Source of the DNA: Maricaulis sp047308265
GTDB taxonomy: Bacteria; Pseudomonadota; Alphaproteobacteria; Caulobacterales; Maricaulaceae
Reading direction: 5' to 3'
NCBI RefSeq assembly: GCF_047308265.1
Contig: NZ_JBKQWY010000002.1
Coordinates: 1 to 64,000 of the forward strand
DNA: 64,000 nt
Every line of letters starts with the position of its first letter. Positions within the stretch are counted from its first letter, which is position 1. This document shows positions 50,205-58,900 of the stretch, piece after piece. The position numbers were made by a program, and so were the translations under genes. The notes below the pieces were generated by a model that was not told the origin of the DNA, did not search any database, and saw nothing but the letters and a program-made list of their open reading frames with translations.

Positions 50205-51011
50205 ATGATGACACTGTCTGCCAGTCTCAAATACGGTGCTTGTCTCGCGCTGGGCTTTACCCTGCTTTCAGGCGCGGCCGAAGCGCAACAGCGCACGGTC
50301 AATAATGTCCAGACCAGCTGGGCGGAAAGCCGGGCCGAGCTGAATGCCGGTATCAAACGCGTGGGCGATGATGTGAGCGCAACCTCGGCTGCGATCAATA
50401 ATTCGCTCTCGGTACAGAGCAATCGCACGACGTTCGTCAATAATGCCCAGGCGTCGACGGCGGCGAGTTTCGCGGAGTTGAACGCGCGTATCTCCGGCGT
50501 CAGTGAAGAGGTGAGCGCCACTTCAGCCTCCATCGGTAACTCGGCATCTGTGAGCATTGAGGCGGGTCGGCGTTTGCTCGATTCAGATGTGATCAACGCC
50601 CAATCCTCAACCGGCTGGCGCAGTGCCACGCTAAATGCGGATATTCGTCGTGCCGAGGATGCCAGTGCGACCGCTGCTGCGATCGGCAATTCCGCGAGTG
50701 TCGAGAGCACCCGGGCAGCGACACTGGATGTGACCAACTCCCAGGCCAATCTGGGTGGGGTGGCCGCTGTGGCGAATGTGGACATTGCCTCCATTGGCAA
50801 TGATGCGTCGGTGACCGCGGCAGCGATCGGCAATACGCTGTCGGTCTCCACCTTGCCGGGCGTCGGGCGGGTCAATACGGCGACCAGCCAGTTCAACACC
50901 GGCTACATCAATGCCACGGCGAATGTTGATCTGCGCCGGGTGCGTGATGATGTGTCCGCCACGGCCGCCGCGATCGGGAACTCGGTCAGCGTGACGGTGG
51001 GGGATTTCTGA
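50205..51011 (+). CDS. hfaD: HfaD-like secreted repeat protein, copy 1
   Basis: A 268-residue exported protein (signal peptide about 1-28). It is built of five repeats about 48 residues apart with cores starting at residues 55, 101, 151, 199 and 248, each like DDVSATSAAINNSLSV, separated by N/Q-containing segments (TVNNVQTSW, FVNNAQAS, VINAQSS, VTNSQAN). The last core is followed only by TVGDF. The repeat pattern suggests a beta-solenoid or amyloid fibre subunit. HfaD identity rests on its setting beside hfaA-hfaB and on general similarity; a distinct adhesin is possible. Divergent from hfaA1. Confidence 0.7.
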   Translation: MMTLSASLKYGACLALGFTLLSGAAEAQQRTVNNVQTSWAESRAELNAGIKRVGDDVSATSAAINNSLSVQSNRTTFVNNAQASTAASFAELNARISGVSEEVSATSASIGNSASVSIEAGRRLLDSDVINAQSSTGWRSATLNADIRRAEDASATAAAIGNSASVESTRAATLDVTNSQANLGGVAAVANVDIASIGNDASVTAAAIGNTLSVSTLPGVGRVNTATSQFNTGYINATANVDLRRVRDDVSATAAAIGNSVSVTVGDF

Positions 51012-51038
51012 TCCTCCCCTCACAGATACCACAAAAAG

Positions 51039-51068
51039 AAAGGCCGGATCCATGGATCCGGCCTTTTT
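51039..51068. terminator. bidirectional terminator between hfaD1 and hfaB2
   Basis: A perfect palindrome GGCCGGATCC-AT-GGATCCGGCC is flanked by AAAG/CTTTTT on the two sides, so it can end both the hfaD copy 1 transcript and the convergent hfaB copy 2 transcript. Confidence 0.93.
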
Positions 51069-51091
51069 GACACGTAAGAGAGACGCAGCGA

Positions 51092-52363
51092 TCAATAGCG
51101 CATCATCGCATCGCCTGCGTAGGCGGTCACGGCGCACTGTCCGCCCAGGTTTCGAATATCGCGACAGGCGCTGGCCGCGGCGGCCTCATTGGGCCAGGGA
51201 CCGGCCATGACCCGGAAGATTGTGCCTTCATTTCCCCCATCGTCCGCGACGATGCGGCCATGACGGTCTCCCAGGATCTGCTCATAGGCAGACCGGATCT
51301 CGGGCCACTGGCGATTGGCATTCCACATGGTGCGATAAGAGGCCAGATGGAGACCATAGCCGGTGTGGGTCGAGCGGTCCGGAGCGGTCGAGACAGCTGC
51401 CGGGCTCTGGATCGAGGGGGCAGCGGGAACCGGGCTCGGCTGACGCTGAGGCGCGGTCTGCGCGACCTGACGCGGGGCCGGTTGAGGTGCGACCTGGCGC
51501 TGGGCGTGCTGGGCCTGTTGCACACGCGCGCGTGCGGGCTGTCCATCGACGCAGGATCCCGTCTGGAGATCGTACAGACTGGCCATGAATTCGAACACGG
51601 CTCGGTCGACCATGGCCCGAACAGCGGTCTGGACAGGTTCAAGCGCACGTTCACCGCCGCCAATATCGATGACAATGTCATCCATGAAAGCAAACACGCC
51701 GCTTTCAATCTCACGACCGCGCACCTGTTTGCGGAAGGCCCGAACGGCAATCACTTCGGTGGAGCGCACATCAATGAGGCGAAGGTCCATGCCGATATCA
51801 ATGACATATTCCGAGCCGGAATAGGTTCCGGCACCGCCACTATCGCCCAGAACACTGGCATAGGCCGTGCGGCCCGAAGAGCGGATATTGGGATTGAACT
51901 CGGTGAGACCGCCGACAAGATACAGGTCTGCACCTTCGATCTGGCCTTGCTGGATCTGACGCAGGCGATTGGGCGCATCCCGCACGAGGCCGTTCTGCGC
52001 ATAGTCGAGCTCCACCTGGACCACGCCCATGTCGAATCGCTCAACAACCCGCATACCGGCGGTATCTGCGGCCGATATTGCCATCAAGGTCGCGCCCTGG
52101 GTCAGGCGACGACCGGACATGTAGTCATCGGCTCCCGTTAAATCGGAGATGTGGCCGACCGCAACACGCGGGGCGGGATAATTCTGTGCGCCGGCAAAAC
52201 TCGCCAGGCATTGCAGCGATGCTGTGTAGTCGGTCTCAACCGTCTGAATGGGGGCGCCGGACAGAGGCGTGACCGGCACCACCGGCGCCTGGGGATCGCT
52301 CGTCGTCTGACAGGCGGACAATCCCAGTGCGGTTGCGAGTGCCAGAAGGGGCGCTCTAGTCAT
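51092..52363 (-). CDS. hfaB: CsgG-family holdfast-anchor lipoprotein HfaB, copy 2
   Basis: A 423-residue paralogue of the HfaB at 48232. Lipobox LSAC has its Cys at residue 18. CsgG core marks are VGHISDLTGADDYMSGRRLT, LTEFNPNIRSSG and DIGMDLRLIDVRSTEVI. A Q/A/P-rich linker (RQVAQTAPQRQPSPVPAAP) leads to the same C-terminal SPOR-like region (GYGLHLASYRTMWNANRQW). The two copies agree closely in the pore core and diverge in the linker. The start overlaps the hfaA2 stop by eight bases. Confidence 0.88.
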   Translation of the reverse strand: MTRAPLLALATALGLSACQTTSDPQAPVVPVTPLSGAPIQTVETDYTASLQCLASFAGAQNYPAPRVAVGHISDLTGADDYMSGRRLTQGATLMAISAADTAGMRVVERFDMGVVQVELDYAQNGLVRDAPNRLRQIQQGQIEGADLYLVGGLTEFNPNIRSSGRTAYASVLGDSGGAGTYSGSEYVIDIGMDLRLIDVRSTEVIAVRAFRKQVRGREIESGVFAFMDDIVIDIGGGERALEPVQTAVRAMVDRAVFEFMASLYDLQTGSCVDGQPARARVQQAQHAQRQVAPQPAPRQVAQTAPQRQPSPVPAAPSIQSPAAVSTAPDRSTHTGYGLHLASYRTMWNANRQWPEIRSAYEQILGDRHGRIVADDGGNEGTIFRVMAGPWPNEAAAASACRDIRNLGGQCAVTAYAGDAMMRY

Positions 52364-52754
52364 TCTCGCCTCCGTTCGAGGTCTGTCTCGTGCCGATGTT
52401 TACAGTCTGACTGGCCTGATTGCGCTGTTCGATGATGATCGTCGTATTGGATACGCCGGTGATGGAGACGCTATTGCCGATCGCCGCCGCGGTGACACTA
52501 GGGCGGCCCAAAGTGCCACCGGCTGCCAGCGTTGAGGCGGGGCGATTGCTCAGTGTGACAGGTCGACCGGGTGTGCCCTGATCCTCACTGTCGATAACAC
52601 GGCCATTGATCACAATCCGATTGCCCTGGGCATCGCGTTGTGGCGCCTCATAGGGCGTGGCCATGTCCGCGTGGGTGGTGCCATAGGGCTGGGTCTGCGG
52701 ATAGCCCTGGGCCTGGGTAAGGCTCGCCATCGCTATTAGAAGAAGGCCTGTCAT
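52356..52754 (-). CDS. hfaA: holdfast-anchor protein HfaA, copy 2
   Basis: A 132-residue exported protein with a short signal peptide (MTGLLLIAMASLTQA). IVINGRVIDSE aligns with copy 1. Residues 86-98 are SVTAAAIGNSVSI, virtually the HfaD repeat core, followed by GVSNTTIIIEQRNQASQTVNI, a curlin-like strand-Q/N pattern. The start at 52754 gives a sensible signal peptide; the frame upstream to 52850 gives none. Forms an operon with hfaB copy 2. Confidence 0.8.
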   Translation of the reverse strand: MTGLLLIAMASLTQAQGYPQTQPYGTTHADMATPYEAPQRDAQGNRIVINGRVIDSEDQGTPGRPVTLSNRPASTLAAGGTLGRPSVTAAAIGNSVSITGVSNTTIIIEQRNQASQTVNIGTRQTSNGGEND

Positions 52755-53347
52755 TGTTTCATTCCCGTATCGCTCGCGTGTCAGGACACATCTGTGCAAT
52801 CGCGGGACCAAGTTTGGCCGGTTGAAGGCGGGTTTTTCAGTGCCCTTCAATAAAAACAGACAATTAGGCGCCGGCCCGGATTTCTCCGAACCGGATTCAT
52901 GGTTTGCAAACCGTAAATATGCCCCTGAAAATTCTTATAAAAAGCGAACGCGTCTGGCAGGATCTCTCGCAGAGCGCTAATTCGACTCCCGTCCCGGGAA
53001 GTCCATTGATTTCAAGGCTCTCCCGTCAGGGGAATGCGTCATCGGGCGTGCCAGAACTTGCCAGATTTACACTTTGTTTACTGACACTTGGCCCGGAACG
53101 ACACAGATCGTATTCGAAAACGAGACGTTAACGGCGTGGTTAAACTGGCCCGGGACGCGTTTACGTTTGATTAGGATTTGCGGCATTCGTGTAAGTGTTT
53201 GAATTTGTTTTTATAATAATCCTAAGAAAAAAATTTACCCGCCGTTAAGGGTGATCGGGCGGGCAAACTGGCATGGCAGATGGATTGCGACGTGTGGGAC
53301 GTCACCGACTGGGGTGGCAAATGTGAAATGTCTCGGGAGACACGACT
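52755..53347. promoter_or_regulatory. long divergent hfaA2/hfaD2 control region
   Basis: A 593-base gene-free stretch, AT-rich toward hfaD (TTTGTTTTTATAATAATCC near 53203). It holds a perfect 12-base palindrome GGTTTGCAAACC at 52901-52912, and TTAA-N8-TTAA at 53128-53143 (one base longer than a CtrA box). It is almost twice as long as the first copy's gap. A short open frame inside (52904-53131) has no coding features. A regulated promoter or small RNA could lie here. Confidence 0.4.
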
Positions 53348-54280
53348 ATGAAAAAGCACATGATTTCCACCGCTCTGGTTATTGCTGGCGTTGCACTGTC
53401 CGCTCCGGCCTTTGCCCAGGACCGCACGATCAACAATGTCCAGCGCAACTGGGCGCAGGCGCGTGCTCAACTCAATTCCGACGTTGAGAACGTTCAGGGC
53501 GAGGTTGCCCTGACGTCTGCCGCGATCAACAACTCGTTCTCGGCCGATCTGGATGGCAATCCGCAGATCAACAATGTTCAGTCCACCTATCGTGGTGCCT
53601 ATTCTGAACTCAATTCCGACATCGACAACATCACGGGTGATGTGTCGGCAACGGCGGCGGCCATCGGCAACTCTGCATCCGTGACCATCGACAGTGATGC
53701 GGATTATGCCAATATCGCCAATCATCAGGTGGCGATCGGCAATTTCGAATCCAAGCTGAGCCTGGGTGTCGAGAATGTAGCCGGTGATGTGTCCGCCACG
53801 TCTGCGGCGATCGGCAATTCCCTGTCTGTTGAAGCGTCGGGTGAAAACCTGAATCTGAGCAACAACCAATTCTTCCGTGGGGATGCCGTGTCTAAGCTGA
53901 ACGGCCACGTTCAGAACGTGACCGGTGATGTGGCGCTGACCTCGGCTGCAATTGCCAACTCTGCGTCCTATGAAGTCAGCGCATCCAATTTTGCGTCGAT
54001 CAACAACTATCAGACGACCAATATCGACCCGCGCGCTTACTCCAATGTGGGCGTGTCCAACGTCACCGGTGAAGTGACCAGCACGACGGCTGCGATCTCC
54101 AACTCCCTCAGCGTCTCCACGCTGCCGGATACGGCTGACATGCGTCTGAATTCTACACAGCTGAACAACGCATTCACGGGTGCGGAAGCGAATGTGGAAA
54201 TCGAAAACATCACGGGTGATGTGTCCGTGACGGCTGCCGCCATCGGCAACTCCGTCTCTGTGTCCAGCCTGGACTTCTAA
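53348..54280 (+). CDS. hfaD: HfaD-like secreted repeat protein, copy 2
   Basis: A 310-residue exported protein (signal peptide MKKHMISTALVIAGVALSAP, then AFA). It has six repeats with cores starting at residues 51, 97, 146, 193, 241 and 290 (GEVALTSAAI, GDVSATAAAI, GDVSATSAAI, GDVALTSAAI, GEVTSTTAAI, GDVSVTAAAI), spaced 46-49 residues, interleaved with N/Q segments such as INNVQ and LSNNQ. The end, AAAIGNSVSV then SSLDF, nearly matches copy 1. GGGAGACACGACT precedes the ATG. Probably exported through HfaB as a holdfast-anchor subunit; inferred. Confidence 0.72.
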   Translation: MKKHMISTALVIAGVALSAPAFAQDRTINNVQRNWAQARAQLNSDVENVQGEVALTSAAINNSFSADLDGNPQINNVQSTYRGAYSELNSDIDNITGDVSATAAAIGNSASVTIDSDADYANIANHQVAIGNFESKLSLGVENVAGDVSATSAAIGNSLSVEASGENLNLSNNQFFRGDAVSKLNGHVQNVTGDVALTSAAIANSASYEVSASNFASINNYQTTNIDPRAYSNVGVSNVTGEVTSTTAAISNSLSVSTLPDTADMRLNSTQLNNAFTGAEANVEIENITGDVSVTAAAIGNSVSVSSLDF

Positions 54281-54329
54281 TCGAGACAGTCCTCAGCCTG
54301 CATCCCCCCGATCGCATCGCTGGGGGCGG

Positions 54330-54360
54330 CGGCCGGATCCTTCATGGGGTCCGGCCGTTC
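54330..54360 (+). terminator. terminator of hfaD copy 2
   Basis: An 11-bp stem CGGCCGGATCC / GGGTCCGGCCG (one G-T pair) with a TTCATG-type loop is followed by TTCTC. The T-run is weak. Confidence 0.75.
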
Positions 54361-54376
54361 TCATGTCAGGCGAAGC

Positions 54377-54847
54377 TCAGCGCAGATCCATGGCCATCCA
54401 GGGCAGGAGACGGCCCGGAAACACATCTGAGGCCCGCATCTCGATCCGGTGGGCGCCCCACTTCAGATAGGCGGATTCGGCCTGGGGGTCGGACAGCAAG
54501 GTCACGCGACGCTCTCCGGCCGCGCGAAGGCGGTCACAGGCATTCCAAAACAAGGCACGGCCGATGCCCTTGCCCATCATGTCGGGATGAATAAACAATA
54601 GATCGAGATTGCCGACCGGATGACCCGGAGCAATCTGGCAGACACCGCGCACGGCTCCATCGGGCCTTTGAGCGACCCAGGTATGGCCCTGCTCAATATC
54701 CGTTTCCTCGACACGCAAATACGGTCGGCAGGCGTCAAGAAAATCTGCCGGATAGCCCCAATAGGCCTTTGAAAGGAGACATAGTTCCGACAGGGGCGTC
54801 GCCTCACCCGGCCGCGCCGGACGAAGCGAAAACTCCCTAGCCGTCAT
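54377..54847 (-). CDS. GNAT-family N-acetyltransferase
   Basis: A 156-residue acetyltransferase. DLLFIHPDMMGKGIGRALFW holds the acetyl-CoA-binding Q/R-x-x-G-x-G/A loop (MGKGIGRAL), and PQAESAYLKWGAHRIE the fourth motif. The opening FSLRPARPGEATPLSELC is typical. The ATG overlaps the secA tail by 11 bases, so it is expressed with secA. Substrate unknown. Confidence 0.9.
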   Translation of the reverse strand: MTAREFSLRPARPGEATPLSELCLLSKAYWGYPADFLDACRPYLRVEETDIEQGHTWVAQRPDGAVRGVCQIAPGHPVGNLDLLFIHPDMMGKGIGRALFWNACDRLRAAGERRVTLLSDPQAESAYLKWGAHRIEMRASDVFPGRLLPWMAMDLR

Positions 54848-57722
54848 TGTCGGTAGCAGAGGGCGTCAATGCACCGTGGCAATGCTTGTACTTCTTGCCG
54901 GAGCCACACGGGCAGGGCGCATTGCGCGAGACACGGCCCCAGGTTTCCGGGCGCGTTGGGTCCAGATTTTGCGCGGGTTTGCGCAAGGGCGGCGCGGGCG
55001 GGCGTGCCCGAGGGGCCGCCTGTTGCGCCGAGGCCATTTCATTCCGGCCGGTATCTGGATTGATGTGTGTTTCCGTCAGTCCCTGCGGAGCCGGAGCCGC
55101 GGCAGGTTCTGGCGCCCGCTCCAAACGTAGAAGCATCAGTTTCTGTGTCACTTCGGACCGCATATTGTCGGTCAGGCGTTCAAACAGCTCGAAGGCTTCC
55201 TGTTTGTATTCATTCAGCGGATTGCGTTGGGCGTAGGAGCGCAAACCAATCATGGAGCGCATGGCATCGAGGTTTTGCAGGTGTTCACGCCAGTTCAGAT
55301 CAATCGCCTGCAGCAGAATGGATTTCTCCACGCGGCGCATCAGGTCCGGGCTGGCAGATGCGACCTTGGCCGCATAGGCCTTGTCGGCCTCTGACAGTAG
55401 ACGCTCGAGGATTTCCTCATCCGCGATGCCTTCTTCGGCGGCCCACTCGCTGATGGGGAGTTCAAGACCGAATGTCTCCTGCACCTTGAGGTTCAGGCCT
55501 TCGATATCCCATTGGTCAGCATAGGCCTTGGGCGGGATGTGATGTTTGACCAAATCTTCGGCCACGTCATGCCGCATGTCGGTGATGACATCGGCGACAT
55601 CGTCGGCGGTCATGAAATCGATGCGCTGTTCGAAGATCGCCTTACGCTGGTCATTCATCACGTCATCATATTTCAGGACGTTTTTCCGGATGTCGAAATT
55701 GCGCTGTTCCACCTTGCCTTGCGAGGTTTCTAGCGCCTTGGACATCCACGGGTGCGCGATGGCTTCACCTTCTTTGAGACCCAGGCGACGCATGATCATG
55801 TCCAGCCGTTCGGCGGCGAAGATGCGCAGCAGATCGTCCTGGACCGACACATAGAATTTCGACCGACCCGGATCACCTTGACGACCGGTCCGGCCACGCA
55901 GCTGATTGTCGATCCGGCGGCTTTCATGGCGTTCCGTCGCGAGCACGTACAGGCCGCCGGCATCGAGGGCATGTTGCTTCTTGGCAGCGATATCGGCGGC
56001 GATGCTGTCGCGCTCCGCCTCAATCTCGGCTTCGCTCGGTTCCCGTCCAGCCGTTTTCTGGGCGTCGAGCCAGGCCTCCAGACGCATGTCTAGGTTACCG
56101 CCCAGCTGAATATCGGTTCCGCGGCCGGCCATGTTGGTGGCAATGGTCACGGCGCCAGGGACACCGGCCTGAGCCACTATACCGGCTTCGGCTTCGTGAT
56201 AACGCGCATTGAGGACCTGGTGCTCAATCGGCAGGTGAGCGAGAATCTCTTTCAGGAGTGGACGTTCAGGACGTCCGTCCTTCTCCCAGGCTTCTTTTTC
56301 CGCTGCGTCCTTGGGATAGAGATGACCGACCTCTTTCTTGAAGAGGTTCTTGTCGCCCAGAAGCGCGGAGATGATTTCCGACTTCTCGATGGAGGCTGTC
56401 CCCACCAGAACCGGTTGTCCACGGTCCTGGCAGTCGATCAAATCGTCGACAATGGCAGCGTATTTTTCAGCCGCCGTACGGAAGACCACATCCTCATCAT
56501 CAATCCGGGCAATCGGTTTGTTGGTGGGAATCTCCACGACATCAAGACCATAGGTCGAGTGGAATTCGTCGGCCTCGGTCGATGCGGTACCGGTCATGCC
56601 CGCCAGCTTGTCATAGAGGCGGAAGTAATTCTGGAAGGTCACAGAGGCCAGCGTCTGGTTCTCGGGCTGGATGTCCGTTCCTTCCTTGGCCTCGATCGCC
56701 TGGTGCAGGCCTTCGGACAAACGGCGTCCCGGCATCATCCGGCCAGTGAATTCATCAATCAGGACAACGGCATTGTCCTTGACGATGTAATCCTTGTCGC
56801 GCTGGAAGATCTTGTGGGCCTTCAGCGCCTGGTTGACGTGGTGAACGACCGAGATGTTCTCGATGTCGTAGAGATCGCCCTCTTTGAGCAAGTCGCGCTC
56901 TTTGAGCATCTCTTCGACGCGTTCATTGCCCTCTTCCGTCAGCAGGATGGAACGGGCTTTTTCGTCAATCTCGTAGCAGTCCTCGTCCAGCAGGGGGATG
57001 AGTTCGTTGATCGTTTTGTAGAAGTCCGTGCGGTCCTCGGTGCGACCCGAGATGATCAGCGGCGTGCGGGCTTCGTCGATCAGGATGGAGTCGACCTCGT
57101 CGACGATGGCAAAGGCGTGACCGCGCTGAGCCATCTCCTCGACGGAATGTTTCATGTTATCGCGCAGATAATCGAAGCCGAGCTCGTTATTGGTTGCGTA
57201 GGTGATGTCGCAGGCATAGGCCGCGCGGCGCTGTTCATCGCTCAGGCCATGCATGATGACCCCTGTGGACATGCCCAGCGCGCCATAGACCTTGGCCATC
57301 CACTCGGCATCCCGCTTGGCGAGATAATCATTGACCGTCACCACATGCACGCCCTTGCCCGGCAGGGCATTGAGGTAAACGGGCAAAGTCGCAACGAGGG
57401 TCTTGCCTTCGCCGGTTTTCATCTCCGCAATGGAGCCCTCGGTCAGCACGATGCCGCCCATCATCTGCACGTCGTAGGGACGCAGGCCCAAGGTTCGTTT
57501 CGCGGCTTCGCGGACGGCGGCAAAGGCTTCAGGGATCAGGCTTTCCAGCTTGGCACCATCGGCGAGGCGAGCCCGGAATTCGCCGGTCTTGGCCGCCAGG
57601 CCCTCATTGCTCAAGCTTTCGAAATCGGGCTCCAGAGCATTGATCTTGTCGACGATGGGCCGCAGGCGGCGCACCTTGCGATCGTTGGAGGATCCGAAGA
57701 GCTTGCGAACAATTGGCAGCAT
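54837..57722 (-). CDS. secA: preprotein translocase ATPase SecA
   Basis: A 961-residue motor that drives unfolded preproteins through SecYEG. Walker A MKTGEGKTLVATLP, the DEAD-type FAIVDEVDSILIDEARTPL, VLVGTASIEKSE and NMAGRGTDIQLGGN are diagnostic. The C-terminal zinc tail CPCGSGKKYKHCHG binds SecB or phospholipid. Length is slightly above E. coli SecA (901). No other sec gene is near. Confidence 0.99.
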   Translation of the reverse strand: MLPIVRKLFGSSNDRKVRRLRPIVDKINALEPDFESLSNEGLAAKTGEFRARLADGAKLESLIPEAFAAVREAAKRTLGLRPYDVQMMGGIVLTEGSIAEMKTGEGKTLVATLPVYLNALPGKGVHVVTVNDYLAKRDAEWMAKVYGALGMSTGVIMHGLSDEQRRAAYACDITYATNNELGFDYLRDNMKHSVEEMAQRGHAFAIVDEVDSILIDEARTPLIISGRTEDRTDFYKTINELIPLLDEDCYEIDEKARSILLTEEGNERVEEMLKERDLLKEGDLYDIENISVVHHVNQALKAHKIFQRDKDYIVKDNAVVLIDEFTGRMMPGRRLSEGLHQAIEAKEGTDIQPENQTLASVTFQNYFRLYDKLAGMTGTASTEADEFHSTYGLDVVEIPTNKPIARIDDEDVVFRTAAEKYAAIVDDLIDCQDRGQPVLVGTASIEKSEIISALLGDKNLFKKEVGHLYPKDAAEKEAWEKDGRPERPLLKEILAHLPIEHQVLNARYHEAEAGIVAQAGVPGAVTIATNMAGRGTDIQLGGNLDMRLEAWLDAQKTAGREPSEAEIEAERDSIAADIAAKKQHALDAGGLYVLATERHESRRIDNQLRGRTGRQGDPGRSKFYVSVQDDLLRIFAAERLDMIMRRLGLKEGEAIAHPWMSKALETSQGKVEQRNFDIRKNVLKYDDVMNDQRKAIFEQRIDFMTADDVADVITDMRHDVAEDLVKHHIPPKAYADQWDIEGLNLKVQETFGLELPISEWAAEEGIADEEILERLLSEADKAYAAKVASASPDLMRRVEKSILLQAIDLNWREHLQNLDAMRSMIGLRSYAQRNPLNEYKQEAFELFERLTDNMRSEVTQKLMLLRLERAPEPAAAPAPQGLTETHINPDTGRNEMASAQQAAPRARPPAPPLRKPAQNLDPTRPETWGRVSRNAPCPCGSGKKYKHCHGALTPSATDNDG

Positions 57723-57884
57723 GATAACGGCTTTACGGTCTTTTCAGGCCGGACGTGGTGTCTCATTCATCAAGACACACTCGTCGCAGCATTGCTTTTA
57801 AACGTCTGGCTGACTTAAGGATGGGGGCATGGCGTGTCAATCAAGGCACGCGGCTGGAACAGCAATCCGAGGTAAGAGCGCGCC

Positions 57885-58847
57885 ATGTCTGCACCAGTAT
57901 GGGTCAGAGTATGTTTGGTTTTCGGCCTGGGCCTTCTGGTGGCATGCGGCCCTGAGCCGCGGCGGACTGCCGAGACGTTTTCCGGACCGGAAGAGATGTT
58001 GTCGCCGGACGAGGCCGATCCGGTGGTGGCCCGGGTCAACGGGACTTTGATCCGCGTCTCCCATGTCATGCATGAACTGACAGACCAGGCGGGCGATGTG
58101 GGAGCACAGGATGTCGGTCCTGGGGATGATGTGTTCGAGCGAGCGCTTGATGAGCTGATTGACCAACGCCTGTTGGCGCTTGAAGCCCGGGCGCGGGGGC
58201 TCGAACGAGATCCCGAAGTGCATCGGCGCCTCGCTGTGGCGCGCGAACGCATTTTGTCCAATGTGCTTGTGGAGACGGCTCTGAATGATGCGGTGACCGA
58301 CGAGGTGATCCAGCGCATCTATGAGGAACAGATCAATTTCATGCGGTTCGGCGACGAGGTGCGCGCCCGGCATATTCTGGTGAGGACGCGCGAGGAGGCC
58401 GAGGCAATCGAAATCCTGCTGGACTCCGGAGAGAGTTTTGCCGAACTGGCCGTTGCGACGAGCCAGGATCATGCGACCCGGCTTGACGGTGGGGATCTGG
58501 GCTATTTCACGCGGGGCGGGATCCTGCCGGCCTTTGGAGCGGTGGCCTTTTCCACCCGGGTGGGTGAGGTCTCGCCGCCCTTCCAGACCGAGTATGGTTG
58601 GCACTTGCTGCAGATCGAGGATCGGCGTCGTCAGCCGGCTCCCACACTCGACCAGATGCGCCCTCAGATCGTGAGCAATTACACGCTCGAACACCTGCAG
58701 ACCCTGGTGGATACACTGCGCGTGGAGGCCGAGATCCAGCGCCCGGACCTTGCCGGACCGGACGAAGAGGATGATATGAGCGCTGAAGACGCAGCCGGTC
58801 AGCCGCCACAGGACGTGATCGACCTGAGCGCCCAGCCCGACGGGTAA
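57885..58847 (+). CDS. parvulin-type peptidyl-prolyl isomerase lipoprotein
   Basis: A 320-residue extracytoplasmic foldase. A lipobox LLVAC near residue 21 predicts a lipoprotein. The SurA/PrsA-like helical N-terminal part (VNGTLIRVSHVMHELTDQA) is followed by a parvulin domain (RARHILVRTREEAEAIEILL, GGDLGYFTRGGILPAFGAVA, EVSPPFQTEYGWHLLQIED). An acidic tail ends the protein. It is divergent from secA, 162 bases apart, and probably assists folding of exported proteins. Confidence 0.92.
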   Translation: MSAPVWVRVCLVFGLGLLVACGPEPRRTAETFSGPEEMLSPDEADPVVARVNGTLIRVSHVMHELTDQAGDVGAQDVGPGDDVFERALDELIDQRLLALEARARGLERDPEVHRRLAVARERILSNVLVETALNDAVTDEVIQRIYEEQINFMRFGDEVRARHILVRTREEAEAIEILLDSGESFAELAVATSQDHATRLDGGDLGYFTRGGILPAFGAVAFSTRVGEVSPPFQTEYGWHLLQIEDRRRQPAPTLDQMRPQIVSNYTLEHLQTLVDTLRVEAEIQRPDLAGPDEEDDMSAEDAAGQPPQDVIDLSAQPDG

Positions 58848-58900
58848 GCTTCCGTAAACCCTTCTCCTGCACGGCATTTTAAGAAAATGAGGTCAGTGTC

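Noticed and set aside
50205..54280. HfaD-like proteins as autotransporter adhesins or ice-nucleation proteins
   Set aside because: There is no beta-barrel translocator domain, the repeats do not match ice-nucleation or haemagglutinin repeats, and a CsgG-type pore lies in the same module.
56196..57818. A 540-codon plus-strand frame antisense to secA
   Set aside because: It is a shadow of the secA codon pattern; the secA frame is conserved and complete.
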